Source of the DNA: Prevotella sp. UBA6447
GTDB lineage: Bacteria; Bacteroidota; Bacteroidia; Bacteroidales; Bacteroidaceae
Assembly (NCBI GenBank): GCA_002437115.1
Contig: DJOD01000037.1
Coordinates: 1 to 20,728 of the forward strand
Length of the DNA stretch: 20,728 nucleotides
Direction of reading: 5' to 3'
Position 1 is the first letter of the stretch, and each line of letters begins with the position of its first letter. A program made the translations under genes and the position numbers. Shown here in pieces: positions 9,063-16,941 of the stretch. The notes below the pieces were generated by a model. It was not told where the DNA came from and made no database searches. It saw nothing but the letters and a program-made list of their open reading frames with translations.

Positions 9063-9113
9063 AATTCCACCGAACGGGGAGGGTTTCTCGGATTTTATGG
9101 TTACCTTTGCCAT
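9063..9113 (-). pseudogene. Remnant of the first codons of an IS1380-type transposase
   Basis: Read on the minus strand from 9113, an ATG begins MAKVTIKSEKPSPFGGI. From memory of Bacteroidota IS1380-family transposases this matches their N-terminus (MAK.x.IKSEK...FGGIF). After residue 17 the similarity stops and the frame runs through the terminator to a stop at 9000. No further transposase sequence is seen, so this would be a dead fragment. It could also be chance, because the stretch is short. Confidence 0.4.
9102..9109 (+). promoter_or_regulatory. Possible -7 element for nadK
   Basis: TACCTTTG fits the -7 consensus, about 155 nt before the nadK start, but no TTTG lies at the proper upstream distance. 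The same bases, read on the other strand, are codons 2-4 of the transposase-like remnant. Confidence 0.3.
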
Positions 9114-9176
9114 GTGCCAGATGTTCTTTATTTGAGTTTTTGCAGCAGCACTAAGGTAAATGAATCTTCTGGCACA
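9113..9176. repeat. 9-bp perfect inverted repeat in the nadK leader
   Basis: TGTGCCAGA at 9113-9121 pairs with TCTGGCACA at 9168-9176, separated by 46 nt. The stretch 8975-9264 contains no intact gene, only the terminator, the transposase-like remnant, this repeat and a direct repeat AAGGTAAAT (9057-9065 and 9153-9161). Confidence 0.5.
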
Positions 9177-9264
9177 CGCATGCATTGGACGATTTGCCAT
9201 TGTTCGATGACTTGCATCCCTGTGAAATGACAAGTCTGCTATTTTAAAGATAAGAAGCAAAAAC

Positions 9265-10149
9265 ATGTCACAGCAGCGCTTGCGCTTTGCCATTTTCGGC
9301 AACGAGTACCAAGAGAAGAAATCGGTGGCCGTGGAACACATCGTCCGCTATCTCAGAGCTCACAATGCCGAGATATACATTGACCGTCCCTACTATGAGT
9401 TCCTGAGCCGGCTGACTGGAGGCGACGTGTGGTGCACGGGTGTCTTCGACGACTACAACTTTGATGTTGATTTTGCCGTGTCGCTGGGTGGCGACGGAAC
9501 TTTCTTGCGCGCAGCCAACCGCGTGGCCTCCAAGGGAGTGCCCGTGCTGGGTGTCAACATGGGACGGCTGGGGTTTCTGGCTGACATCCTTCCCTCCGAA
9601 GTGGAGAAAGCACTCGATGAAATTTACTCAGGACAGTACAAGACTGAGGAACACACCGTCATCCAAATAGAAGCCGAGGGAGAGCCCATTGAGGGCAGCC
9701 CGTTCGCCCTCAACGACATCGCCCTTCTGAAGCGCGATGATGCTGCGATGATCACCATCCGCTGCAGTATTGATGGCGAATATCTCGTCACATACCAAGC
9801 CGATGGGCTCATCGTCTCCACGCCAACAGGCTCCACAGCCTACAATCTTTCCAACGGAGGACCCATTATCGTACCTACGGCTCACATCCTTTGTCTTACG
9901 CCCGTGGCTCCACACAGCCTGAACATCCGTCCCGTCGTAGTCAACGATGACAGCGTGATAAAGCTTGAAGTGGAAAGTCGGAGCCATAACTTTCTGGCAG
10001 CCATAGACGGGCGGTCGGAGAAGTTGTGCGAGGGCACCAAAGTAATCATCCGCCGCGCGCCTTACAAGATAAAGATCGTGAAGCAAAGTTCATCACATTA
10101 TTTCTCAACCCTTCGCGACAAGCTGATGTGGGGCATTGACCAACGGTAG
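9265..10149 (+). CDS. nadK: NAD kinase
   Basis: NAD kinase phosphorylates the 2' hydroxyl of NAD's adenosine ribose to give NADP; it is cytosolic and normally essential. The 294-residue length is usual. The diagnostic GGDG motif is at G75-G78 (LGGDGTFLRAA, D77 expected to be catalytic). The LND motif (149-151) corresponds to the NE/D substrate-binding site, and TPTGSTAYNLSNGGPI is the conserved GST/GGP segment. NMGRLGFL precedes the second domain. The start at 9265 gives the expected beta strand LRFAIFGN at the N-terminus. There is no Shine-Dalgarno sequence. An ABC transporter follows after 39 nt and may share the transcript. Confidence 0.96.
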   Translation: MSQQRLRFAIFGNEYQEKKSVAVEHIVRYLRAHNAEIYIDRPYYEFLSRLTGGDVWCTGVFDDYNFDVDFAVSLGGDGTFLRAANRVASKGVPVLGVNMGRLGFLADILPSEVEKALDEIYSGQYKTEEHTVIQIEAEGEPIEGSPFALNDIALLKRDDAAMITIRCSIDGEYLVTYQADGLIVSTPTGSTAYNLSNGGPIIVPTAHILCLTPVAPHSLNIRPVVVNDDSVIKLEVESRSHNFLAAIDGRSEKLCEGTKVIIRRAPYKIKIVKQSSSHYFSTLRDKLMWGIDQR

Positions 10150-10188
10150 CATCAGAAGCTCCAAGCCAACCGTTAAACGCATACAAAC

Positions 10189-11859
10189 ATGAACATCAAG
10201 AAACTGCTCAAGGTTCCACAATCACGTTATGGCGCTAAGGCAATCCTGCAGTGGCTGTGGCAGACTTGGCGTGGAAACCGTGTGCAAGCCACGCTCAACG
10301 CACTAATAGGGTTGGCCTCCGTAGGCATCTCGCTATGGCAGGTGTGGGCCGTGCAGCGAGCCATCGATGTGGCATCTGGAGCACGGCAAGGCTCCATTGG
10401 TGTCGCCGTTGGGCTGATGGGCGCACTCATCCTGTGTGACTTCGGGCTGAACATTGCCAGCACATGGGTACGCAACATCCTCGGCGTGAAAGCACAGAAC
10501 CGCATGCAGCAACGCATGCTCGACCGCATCCTACGCTCCGAATGGAATGGCAAGGAGCGCCACCACTCGGGTGATGTGCTCAACCGCCTTGAGTTTGACG
10601 TGAGCAACGTGGTAACTTTCCTAACGGAAACAATCCCATCCACGCTGTCGGTGGTTGCCATGTTTGTCGGCGCATTCTGTTACCTGCTATCCATGGATGC
10701 CGTGCTCGCCCTGGTCACGGTGGCCATTCTGCCTATATTCATTGTCTTCAGTAAGATTTATATGGGACAGATGCGCCGGCTGACCCGTGCGGTACGCACA
10801 TCTGACTCGAAGGTGCAGAGCATGTTGCAGGAGACCATACAGCACCGTGTGCTCATCAAGACCCTTGAAAGCGACGAGACCATGGTGGGCCGCCTGGAAG
10901 ACACACAGCGCGAGTTGCGCCAACGCGTGGTGAAGCGCACGGCATTTTCCGTGTTCAGCAACCTTGTGCTCAACTTTGGCTTTGCTCTTGGTTACCTTGT
11001 GGCTTTTCTCTGGGCGGCCGTGAGAATGTCGGAAAAGACACTAACCTTCGGTGGAATGACCGCGTTTCTGCAGTTGGTCAACCGCATACAAAGCCCAGCG
11101 CGCTCACTGACCAAGTTGGTTCCGGCATTTGTCTCCGTCTTCACGGCAGCCGAACGGTTAATGGAGTTGGAAGAAGACCCTCTGGAGGAACAAGGCTCAC
11201 CTATCCTACTGCCCAAACCCTGTGGCATCAGGCTGGAGAATGTGAGCTATGCCTACGATACAAAAGATAGTCCCGTTATCCGCAACCTCAATTTCGATTT
11301 CCGCCCAGGTTCGTGTACAGCGGTGTTGGGCGAGACAGGAGCCGGCAAGACAACGCTGATACGCTTGGTGCTGGCACTACTGCGTCCGCAACAGGGAAGG
11401 TTGGTGCTTTACGGCGGCACGCATAGCCATGAGCTTTCGCCCCGCTTGCGATGCAACTTCGTTTACGTGCCACAGGGCAACACACTGATGAGCGGCACCA
11501 TTCGCGAGAATCTCCGCTTGGGAAAGATGACAGCCACGGAAGAAGAAATGTTGGAAGTGCTTCACAAAAGTTGTGCCGACTTTGTCATGCAACTTCCCGA
11601 CGGGCTCGACACCCTGTGCAGTGAAGCAGGCGGAGGCCTCTCCGAAGGTCAGGCGCAACGCATTGCCATCGCTAGAGCTCTGTTGCGCGATCGTGCGGTG
11701 ATGCTTTTCGACGAAGCCACATCGGCTCTCGACCCAGAAACAGAACGACAGTTGCTTCACAACATTCTGGCCACACACGACAAGACGGTCATCTTCATTA
11801 CTCACCGACCAGCCGTGGTCGACTATTGCGACCAAACACTTCGGATAGGGAAGCTGTAA
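10189..11859 (+). CDS. ABC exporter half-transporter (fused permease and ATPase)
   Basis: A 556-residue type IV (exporter-type) half-transporter expected to work as a dimer in the cytoplasmic membrane. Hydrophobic helices occupy about residues 35-310 (for example around 40-60, 75-95, 155-205 and 265-290). The nucleotide-binding domain follows with Walker A GETGAGKTT (381-389), Q-loop VYVPQGN, signature LSEGQ (484-488, Glu in place of the more common Gly), Walker B MLFDE (505-509) and switch His H539 in ITHRP. The fold is certain, but substrate cannot be inferred; lipid, peptide and drug exporters all look alike at this level. It follows nadK closely, with no clear terminator after it. Confidence 0.9.
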   Translation: MNIKKLLKVPQSRYGAKAILQWLWQTWRGNRVQATLNALIGLASVGISLWQVWAVQRAIDVASGARQGSIGVAVGLMGALILCDFGLNIASTWVRNILGVKAQNRMQQRMLDRILRSEWNGKERHHSGDVLNRLEFDVSNVVTFLTETIPSTLSVVAMFVGAFCYLLSMDAVLALVTVAILPIFIVFSKIYMGQMRRLTRAVRTSDSKVQSMLQETIQHRVLIKTLESDETMVGRLEDTQRELRQRVVKRTAFSVFSNLVLNFGFALGYLVAFLWAAVRMSEKTLTFGGMTAFLQLVNRIQSPARSLTKLVPAFVSVFTAAERLMELEEDPLEEQGSPILLPKPCGIRLENVSYAYDTKDSPVIRNLNFDFRPGSCTAVLGETGAGKTTLIRLVLALLRPQQGRLVLYGGTHSHELSPRLRCNFVYVPQGNTLMSGTIRENLRLGKMTATEEEMLEVLHKSCADFVMQLPDGLDTLCSEAGGGLSEGQAQRIAIARALLRDRAVMLFDEATSALDPETERQLLHNILATHDKTVIFITHRPAVVDYCDQTLRIGKL

Positions 11860-11937
11860 CATAAGAAGGTCAGGCACTACCCCTCTCGTTTTTTGTAGGC
11901 AAAGAGATGGTGACAACTGAATTCTTGTCCCCATTCG

Positions 11938-11968
11938 TTTCTTTTTCAATTTCTTTTTCCTATCTTTG
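11938..11968 (+). promoter_or_regulatory. Promoter with embedded dyad, upstream of the Fe-S assembly gene
   Basis: TTTC at 11938-11941, a 19-nt spacer and TATCTTTG at 11961-11968 give a near-consensus Bacteroidota promoter. The -7 element lies in an inverted repeat, CCTATCT (11959-11965) with AGATAGG (11973-11979), covering the expected transcription start. A related dyad is found at the murF promoter. Confidence 0.65.
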
Positions 11969-12031
11969 CAGCAGATAGGTAGCCGCAGGTTTGCCCGTTG
12001 GCACCATCCACGCATAAAAACAACAACACTT

Positions 12032-12352
12032 ATGACCATTGAGGAAAAGACAAAAATAGAGGAGCGCATTGTGGATGTGCTGAAAACAGTTTATGACCCC
12101 GAAATTCCAGTCAACATCTGGGACTTGGGCATGATTTACAAGATAGACGTAAAGGAAGACGGGACTGTTGATATCGACATGACGTTTACCGCACCATCTT
12201 GCCCAGCGGCCGACTTCATCCTGGAGGACGTGCGCACCAAGGTAGACAGCGTAGACGGGGTGAAGGCCGCCAACGTGAACCTTGTCTTTGAGCCCGCCTG
12301 GGACCAAAGCATGATGAGCGAAGAGGCAAGGGTGGAACTTGGATTCGAATAG
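12032..12352 (+). CDS. MIP18/DUF59-family Fe-S cluster assembly protein (SufT/PaaD-like)
   Basis: This 106-residue protein is a single MIP18 (DUF59) domain. Visible signatures are VYDPEIPVNIWDLGMIY (20-36) and TAPSCPAADFI, in which C57 is the conserved Cys expected to handle iron or a nascent cluster. Family members help mature Fe-S proteins, often beside the SUF system; no suf gene is in the window, so the exact role is inferred. The ATG at 12032 is preferred over an upstream in-frame TTG because it follows the promoter with a normal leader and starts at the family's first helix. lpxH follows after 58 nt, possibly on the same transcript. Confidence 0.88.
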   Translation: MTIEEKTKIEERIVDVLKTVYDPEIPVNIWDLGMIYKIDVKEDGTVDIDMTFTAPSCPAADFILEDVRTKVDSVDGVKAANVNLVFEPAWDQSMMSEEARVELGFE

Positions 12353-12410
12353 AGGAGCAATGCCACGGCACATCCTCGCATGACACACGCAACAACACAT
12401 TATTACGCTT

Positions 12411-13190
12411 ATGGCAAAGAACGTGTATTTTCTGAGCGATGCCCACCTGGGCTCGCTGGCCATCCCACATCGCCGGATGCAGGAGCGTCGCCTGGTACGT
12501 TTTCTCGACAGCATCAAGACTAAGGCTTCGGCCATTTACCTCCTGGGCGACATGTTCGACTTTTGGGACGAGTACCGCTTTGTCGTCCCAAAAGGATATA
12601 CTCGCTTTCTTGGCAAACTGTCGGAACTGACAGACAGTGGGGTTGAGGTTCATTTTTTCACCGGCAACCATGACATTTGGACGTATGGCTACCTGGAAGA
12701 AGAGTGTGGTCTCATAATACACCGCCAGGCGCTCACCGCCGATATTTACGGCAAGGAGTTCTATATGGCCCATGGTGACGGGCTGGGTGACCCCGACAAG
12801 AAGTTTAAGTTCTTGAGATGGATGTTCCACAGCAGGACATGCCAACGCTTGCTCAACTTTATGCATCCTTGGTGGGGTATGCAGCTTGGGCTCAACTGGG
12901 CCAAGCACTCAAGGCTGAAACGCGTTGACGGCAAGGAGCCACCCTACATGGGCGAGGATCGCGAGCACCTGGTGCTGTGGACAAAAGAATACATGAAGAC
13001 CCACCCCAATATCGACTATTTTCTTTACGGCCATCGCCACATAGAGCTCGACTTGAGCATGCCACGCGAAAACGGCCACACAGCCCGTATGCTGATTTTG
13101 GGCGATTGGATCACACATTTCACCTATGCGGTTTTCGATGGCGAGCACCTCTTCCTGGAAGAATATGTGGAAGGCGAAAGCCAGCCATAA
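12411..13190 (+). CDS. lpxH: UDP-2,3-diacylglucosamine diphosphatase
   Basis: LpxH hydrolyses UDP-2,3-diacylglucosamine to lipid X and UMP in lipid A synthesis, at the cytoplasmic membrane face. The 259-residue calcineurin-like phosphoesterase shows the complete metal-site set: D10 and H12 (SDAHLG), GDMFDFW (46-52), GNHD (85-88), H121 in AHGDGLGD, and GHRH (207-210). The phrases GDMFDFW and HGDGLGDPD set LpxH apart from generic phosphoesterases. An alternative is a related UDP-DAGn pyrophosphatase-like paralogue. The gene lies 58 nt after the Fe-S assembly gene and is followed by a strong terminator. Confidence 0.88.
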   Translation: MAKNVYFLSDAHLGSLAIPHRRMQERRLVRFLDSIKTKASAIYLLGDMFDFWDEYRFVVPKGYTRFLGKLSELTDSGVEVHFFTGNHDIWTYGYLEEECGLIIHRQALTADIYGKEFYMAHGDGLGDPDKKFKFLRWMFHSRTCQRLLNFMHPWWGMQLGLNWAKHSRLKRVDGKEPPYMGEDREHLVLWTKEYMKTHPNIDYFLYGHRHIELDLSMPRENGHTARMLILGDWITHFTYAVFDGEHLFLEEYVEGESQP

Positions 13191-13193
13191 ACC

Positions 13194-13244
13194 ACGACAC
13201 GGGGGCAGCACATCCATTGTCATGTGTTGCCCCTGCGTCGTTTT
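13194..13244 (+). terminator. Terminator after lpxH
   Basis: A 20-position stem (13194-13213 with 13222-13241), with two G-T wobbles and one mismatch and an 8-nt loop, ends in TTTT. It is 3 nt after the lpxH stop codon. On the opposite strand there is no T tract, so it does not look bidirectional; I see no terminator for the convergent kinase gene in 13245-13342. Confidence 0.8.
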
Positions 13245-13342
13245 CCCCAGTTCAAGAAGAAGCCCATGCTGCCCTGTTGGTATGCCGCGAGCCTTCTTGC
13301 CCAATCTGAAGTTTGCTGAACAGAATTCCCGTCCTTTGCCTG

Positions 13343-14380
13343 TCAGCGGTCTATGCGCCCTCCACGAGCAGTCATGTTAGCCAAGATTTCTTGTTCGCTG
13401 ACAAGATTCTGGTCTCCAGAAATGGTGTTTTTCAGTGCCGATGCCGACACCGAGAAGTCAAGGCAGCGTTGCTCGTCCTCAGGCCACTTGAGGCGTGCGT
13501 GTATGTAAGCAGCCACCCAAGCGTCGCCAACTCCCATCTGGTCCACTATATCGTCGATGTCGTAGATGCGCGAATAGTAGATGTCGCCATCCACCCATAG
13601 AACACCACAGTTGACATGGTGTTGAGATGACAGAATGTTCCTGTGCGCCATGAGCATACGGTGGCACCGTGGGAACATTGTGTGCAAGCGGTCGAAGTAG
13701 CGGCGGTAAGCCTCCTGGTCAAACGTATAGTCCTCTCCCAATGCCGTGAAAGGGATAGGTTCCATGCCACTTGCAACCTTCCATTCATTTTGGTCGCCGA
13801 AGATAAACGAGCTGTGGCTCATCAGTTCGCATAGCGACTGTTGCGCATTGGCTCTGGGATATTTCCAAAGATTGCCGCGATAGTTGATGTCGCACGTGAG
13901 CTCCAAGCCCCGCTCATCGGCCATCCTGACAGCCTCCATGGTCGTGTCGAGGGCGTCGCGTGAGGTTGCGCAGGTGATGCCCGAGCAGTGGAAAAGGTGG
14001 GCTTCGCGGAAGACGGGCTCCCAGTTGATGTCGCCATAAGCCATGGTATTGAAGGCCGATTCATCGCGGTCATACACGACGCGTGAGCCGCGCATGGCCA
14101 CCGATGGCTCAAAGTAGTAGGAGCCCAGCCGCTTGCCACCCCTCACAGAGTGGTGCACGTCGAGCCCCAACTCGCGCAAGTGCATGAGGGCGGCATCGCC
14201 AATGGCATTGTCGGGCACGCGGGTCACATACTCCACGTCGTCGCCAAGCTGCGCGAGCGACACAGCCACGTTGGCCTCCGAGCCCCCATAGGCGGCGTCA
14301 AAAGGACCGTTTTGGAACAGGCGCTGGCCTGCGTGTTTGGAAAGGCGCAGCATAATCTCTCCGAATGTAACTATTTTCAT
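13343..14380 (-). CDS. kdgK: PfkB-family sugar kinase, probable 2-keto-3-deoxygluconate kinase
   Basis: A 345-residue ribokinase/PfkB-fold kinase. The N-terminus MKIVTFGEIMLRLS and the GGSEANVAVSLAQLG motif are characteristic of KDG kinases, which phosphorylate 2-keto-3-deoxygluconate to KDPG with ATP in hexuronate breakdown. The C-terminal motif reads DQMGVGDAW, with the expected catalytic Asp near its end, instead of the more usual GAGDAF. CDINYRGNLW and FGDQNEW are further family positions. Substrate assignment rests on similarity, and another sugar kinase is possible. No KDPG aldolase (eda) gene or uronate gene is adjacent. It has its own consensus promoter. Confidence 0.8.
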   Translation of the reverse strand: MKIVTFGEIMLRLSKHAGQRLFQNGPFDAAYGGSEANVAVSLAQLGDDVEYVTRVPDNAIGDAALMHLRELGLDVHHSVRGGKRLGSYYFEPSVAMRGSRVVYDRDESAFNTMAYGDINWEPVFREAHLFHCSGITCATSRDALDTTMEAVRMADERGLELTCDINYRGNLWKYPRANAQQSLCELMSHSSFIFGDQNEWKVASGMEPIPFTALGEDYTFDQEAYRRYFDRLHTMFPRCHRMLMAHRNILSSQHHVNCGVLWVDGDIYYSRIYDIDDIVDQMGVGDAWVAAYIHARLKWPEDEQRCLDFSVSASALKNTISGDQNLVSEQEILANMTARGGRIDR

Positions 14381-14417
14381 GGTTCAATTGCGTGTTAGGG
14401 TGTGTTGGTATTGGATG

Positions 14418-14448
14418 CAAAAGTACGCCTTTCGCATGAGAACGCAAA
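14418..14448 (-). promoter_or_regulatory. Consensus promoter of the kdgK-like gene
   Basis: On the minus strand, TTTG (14448-14445), a spacer of exactly 19 nt and TACTTTTG (14425-14418) lie about 37 nt upstream of the start codon at 14380. Confidence 0.8.
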
Positions 14449-14460
14449 GCGCAAAGTCAC

Positions 14461-14496
14461 AAAAACGCCATCCCGGTTGCTTGGGATGGCGTTTTT
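14461..14496 (-). terminator. Bidirectional-looking terminator after ackA
   Basis: A perfect 14-bp stem (14461-14474 with 14483-14496) has an 8-nt loop, with A5 at its left edge and T5 at its right edge. It lies 21 nt past the ackA stop and insulates ackA from the kdgK promoter 13 nt further on. Confidence 0.9.
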
Positions 14497-14517
14497 CCTG
14501 CTATTGTGCACAAGCTA

Positions 14518-15726
14518 TTAGTCGAGAGTCTTGCCGCTCACAAGAGCCAGCGTGTCACGTGCGATGACAATTTCCTCGTCGGTGGGGATCATGACCACCT
14601 TCACCTTCGAGTCGTCGGCCGAGAGCACCTGCTCCACGCCACGGCAGTGGTTGCGCTCGCGATCCATCTTCACACCGAGATACTCCAGACCCGTGCAACT
14701 GTCCCAGCGCACACCCTCCTGGTTCTCGCCGACCCCGGCTGTCCACACGATGATGTCCACGCCGTTCATGGCTGCAGCGTAAGCGCCTATGTATTTCTTA
14801 ATGCGGTAGTTGTACATCTGCAAGGCCAGGTGAGCCATCTTGTTGCCCTCGTTGTCAGCGTTCTCGTTGTCTCGCATGTCGCTGGATATGCCAGCCACCC
14901 CGAGCACCCCGCTCTTCTTGTTGAGATACTCCGACATCTCCTGTGCCGACATGCCGCTCTTCTGCATCATGTAGGTCACGGCCGACGGGTCGATGTCGCC
15001 CGAGCGCGAGCCCATCATCAAGCCAGCAAGCGGGGTGAGCCCCATGGACGTGTCAATGACCTTGCCATATTTCACGGCAGCCACCGAGGCACCGTTTCCG
15101 ATATGGCAGGTGATGATTTTCTGGGTCTTGATGTCCACACCCAAGAACTCGCACACGCGCTGCGACACGTAACGATGACTCGTCCCGTGGAAGCCATAGC
15201 GGCGCACGTGATACTTGGTGTACCACTCGTAGGGAATGGCGTAGAGGTAAGCGTAGTCGGGCATCGTGCTGTGGAAAGCATTGTCGAACACGGTCACTTG
15301 CGGCACGTTAGGCATGAGCTCGTCGACAGCTCTCAAGCCAGCCAGGTGCCCCTTGTTGTGCACGGGCGCCAGGTCGATGAGGCTCTCGATGCCCTTCTCC
15401 ACCTCCGGCGTGACGATGCAACTCTTCTCGAAGAGGTCGCCGCCCTGCACCACGCGATGTCCCACGGCTCCGATTTCGTCGAGACTCTTGATGGCGCCGA
15501 GCTCAGGGTCGAGCAAGCACTTGAACACCAGTTGCACGCCCTCCTTGTGTGTGGGCAGGTCGGCCATGATTTGTTTTTTGGAGCCATCGGGGAGTTTCAC
15601 CTTGATAAAGGCTTCGTCGAGCCCAATGCGCTCCACGCCACCCTGTGCGAGCACCTTCTCGCCGTCCATGTCATAGAGCTTATACTTGATGCTGCTGCTT
15701 CCGCAGTTTAATACCAAAATCTTCAT
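14518..15726 (-). CDS. ackA: Acetate kinase
   Basis: Acetate kinase interconverts acetyl phosphate plus ADP and acetate plus ATP. The 402-residue length is typical. The N-terminal ATPase-fold strand MKILVLNCGSSSIKYKLYD, NAFHSTMPDYAY, GFHGTSHRYV, CHIGNGASVAAV, GLTPLAGLMMGSRSGDIDP and the late GVGEN motif are all present. The frame is open 21 codons further upstream, but the start at 15726 places the family's first strand at the N-terminus. It lies 63 nt after pta on the same strand, the classic pta-ackA order, and is followed by a terminator. Confidence 0.97.
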   Translation of the reverse strand: MKILVLNCGSSSIKYKLYDMDGEKVLAQGGVERIGLDEAFIKVKLPDGSKKQIMADLPTHKEGVQLVFKCLLDPELGAIKSLDEIGAVGHRVVQGGDLFEKSCIVTPEVEKGIESLIDLAPVHNKGHLAGLRAVDELMPNVPQVTVFDNAFHSTMPDYAYLYAIPYEWYTKYHVRRYGFHGTSHRYVSQRVCEFLGVDIKTQKIITCHIGNGASVAAVKYGKVIDTSMGLTPLAGLMMGSRSGDIDPSAVTYMMQKSGMSAQEMSEYLNKKSGVLGVAGISSDMRDNENADNEGNKMAHLALQMYNYRIKKYIGAYAAAMNGVDIIVWTAGVGENQEGVRWDSCTGLEYLGVKMDRERNHCRGVEQVLSADDSKVKVVMIPTDEEIVIARDTLALVSGKTLD

Positions 15727-15789
15727 TTCTATTTTGTTGTTAATTGGATGTTGCGCGTTGTGTATTGTATTTATGCACTTGGGATCCAT

Positions 15790-16836
15790 TCAAGCCTTCT
15801 TCGCGTCCTGCGCCTGGCAACTTGTGATGGCCACCATGTAGTAGATGTCATCGACCGAACAGCCACGGCTGAGGTCGTTGACAGGACGTGCAATGCCCTG
15901 CAGAATCGGGCCGATGGCAGTGGCTCCGCCGAGGCGTTGCACCAGCTTGTAGCCGATGTTGCCCACCTCGAGGTTCGGGGCGATGAGCACATTGGCGTGC
16001 CCCGCGATGTCAGACCCAGGAGCCTTCTTGGCTGCCACGGTCGGCACAAGGGCAGCATCGGCCTGCAGCTCGCCGTCCACCTTCAGTTCGGGATAATTTT
16101 CCTTGGCAATCTTCGTGGCGTCGACCACCTTGTCGATGATGTAGACGCTCTTGCCAGTCACCTTGTCTTTGGCATCCTTGGCCGACCCCTTTGTGGAGAA
16201 GCTCAGCATGGCCACGCGAGGCTCGGCAAACCCGGCCACACTCTTGGCGGTCTGTGCGGTGGTGAAGGCAATTTGTGCCAGCTGGTCAGCCGTGGGGCTC
16301 GGCGTGACGGCCACGTCGCCCATGACGACCACGCCATCCTCACCAAACTGCTTCTGGTCTGTGATAAGCAGCATGGCACCTGACACACAAGTGATGCCCG
16401 GTGCGCACTTGATGATCTGCAGGGCAGGGCGCAACGTGTCACCTGTAGTCGAGAGGGCACCCGAGATCTGACCATCGGCATCGCCTGTCTTGATAATCAT
16501 GCAACCCAGGTAGAGGTTGTTCTTGGTCACCAGCTCCCGGGCCTGGTCCAAGGTCATGCCCTTCTTCTTGCGGAGCTCGGCGAGCAGCGTGGCATACTCT
16601 TCCGTCTTCTCGCAATGGAGCGGGTCGACGATGGTTGCCTTCTCGATGTTGGTGAGGCCCCATTGCTCAGCTTCCTTCTTGATGTTCTCGGGGTTGCCGA
16701 TGAGGATGAGGTCGGCAAGGTCGTCGGCCAGCACCTTGTCGGCTGCTTTCAATGTGCGCTCTTCCTCTGCCTCTGGAAGAACAATGCGTTGCTTGTCGGC
16801 TTTTGCGCGCTCAACAATTTGCTCTAATAAATTCAT
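15790..16836 (-). CDS. pta: Phosphate acetyltransferase (short form)
   Basis: Pta converts acetyl-CoA and phosphate to acetyl phosphate and CoA, feeding AckA for ATP production during fermentation. The 348-residue protein is the catalytic PTA_PTB domain only, without the N-terminal P-loop and DRTGG domains of the roughly 700-residue enterobacterial form. Visible family positions are RIVLPEAEEERTLKAA (17-32), the GCMIIKTGDADGQISGA segment, SFSTKGSAKD and LQGIARPVNDLSRG near the C-terminus. The start at 16836 is the only sensible ATG. cdaA ends 105 nt upstream; I found no clear promoter in that gap, so readthrough from folP-cdaA is possible. Confidence 0.95.
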   Translation of the reverse strand: MNLLEQIVERAKADKQRIVLPEAEEERTLKAADKVLADDLADLILIGNPENIKKEAEQWGLTNIEKATIVDPLHCEKTEEYATLLAELRKKKGMTLDQARELVTKNNLYLGCMIIKTGDADGQISGALSTTGDTLRPALQIIKCAPGITCVSGAMLLITDQKQFGEDGVVVMGDVAVTPSPTADQLAQIAFTTAQTAKSVAGFAEPRVAMLSFSTKGSAKDAKDKVTGKSVYIIDKVVDATKIAKENYPELKVDGELQADAALVPTVAAKKAPGSDIAGHANVLIAPNLEVGNIGYKLVQRLGGATAIGPILQGIARPVNDLSRGCSVDDIYYMVAITSCQAQDAKKA

Positions 16837-16941
16837 AAGTGTATGTTTTAGATTGATTAAATGCTATCGTGTTGCCGGTTGTCCCAGCTGTTGCCGCTGT
16901 CGTTTTCTTGTCTTGCCCAGGAGTCCGAAGACTTCCGTGGC

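Noticed and set aside
14506..15711. Long plus-strand open frame (401 codons) opposite ackA
   Set aside because: It is antisense to a certain acetate kinase gene. Its translation is rich in H, V, A and R with no recognisable domain, as expected from the codon bias of the real gene.
15727..15789. 21-codon N-terminal extension of ackA
   Set aside because: Acetate kinases begin directly with the MKILVLNCGSSS-type strand; the extension is the pta-ackA spacer.
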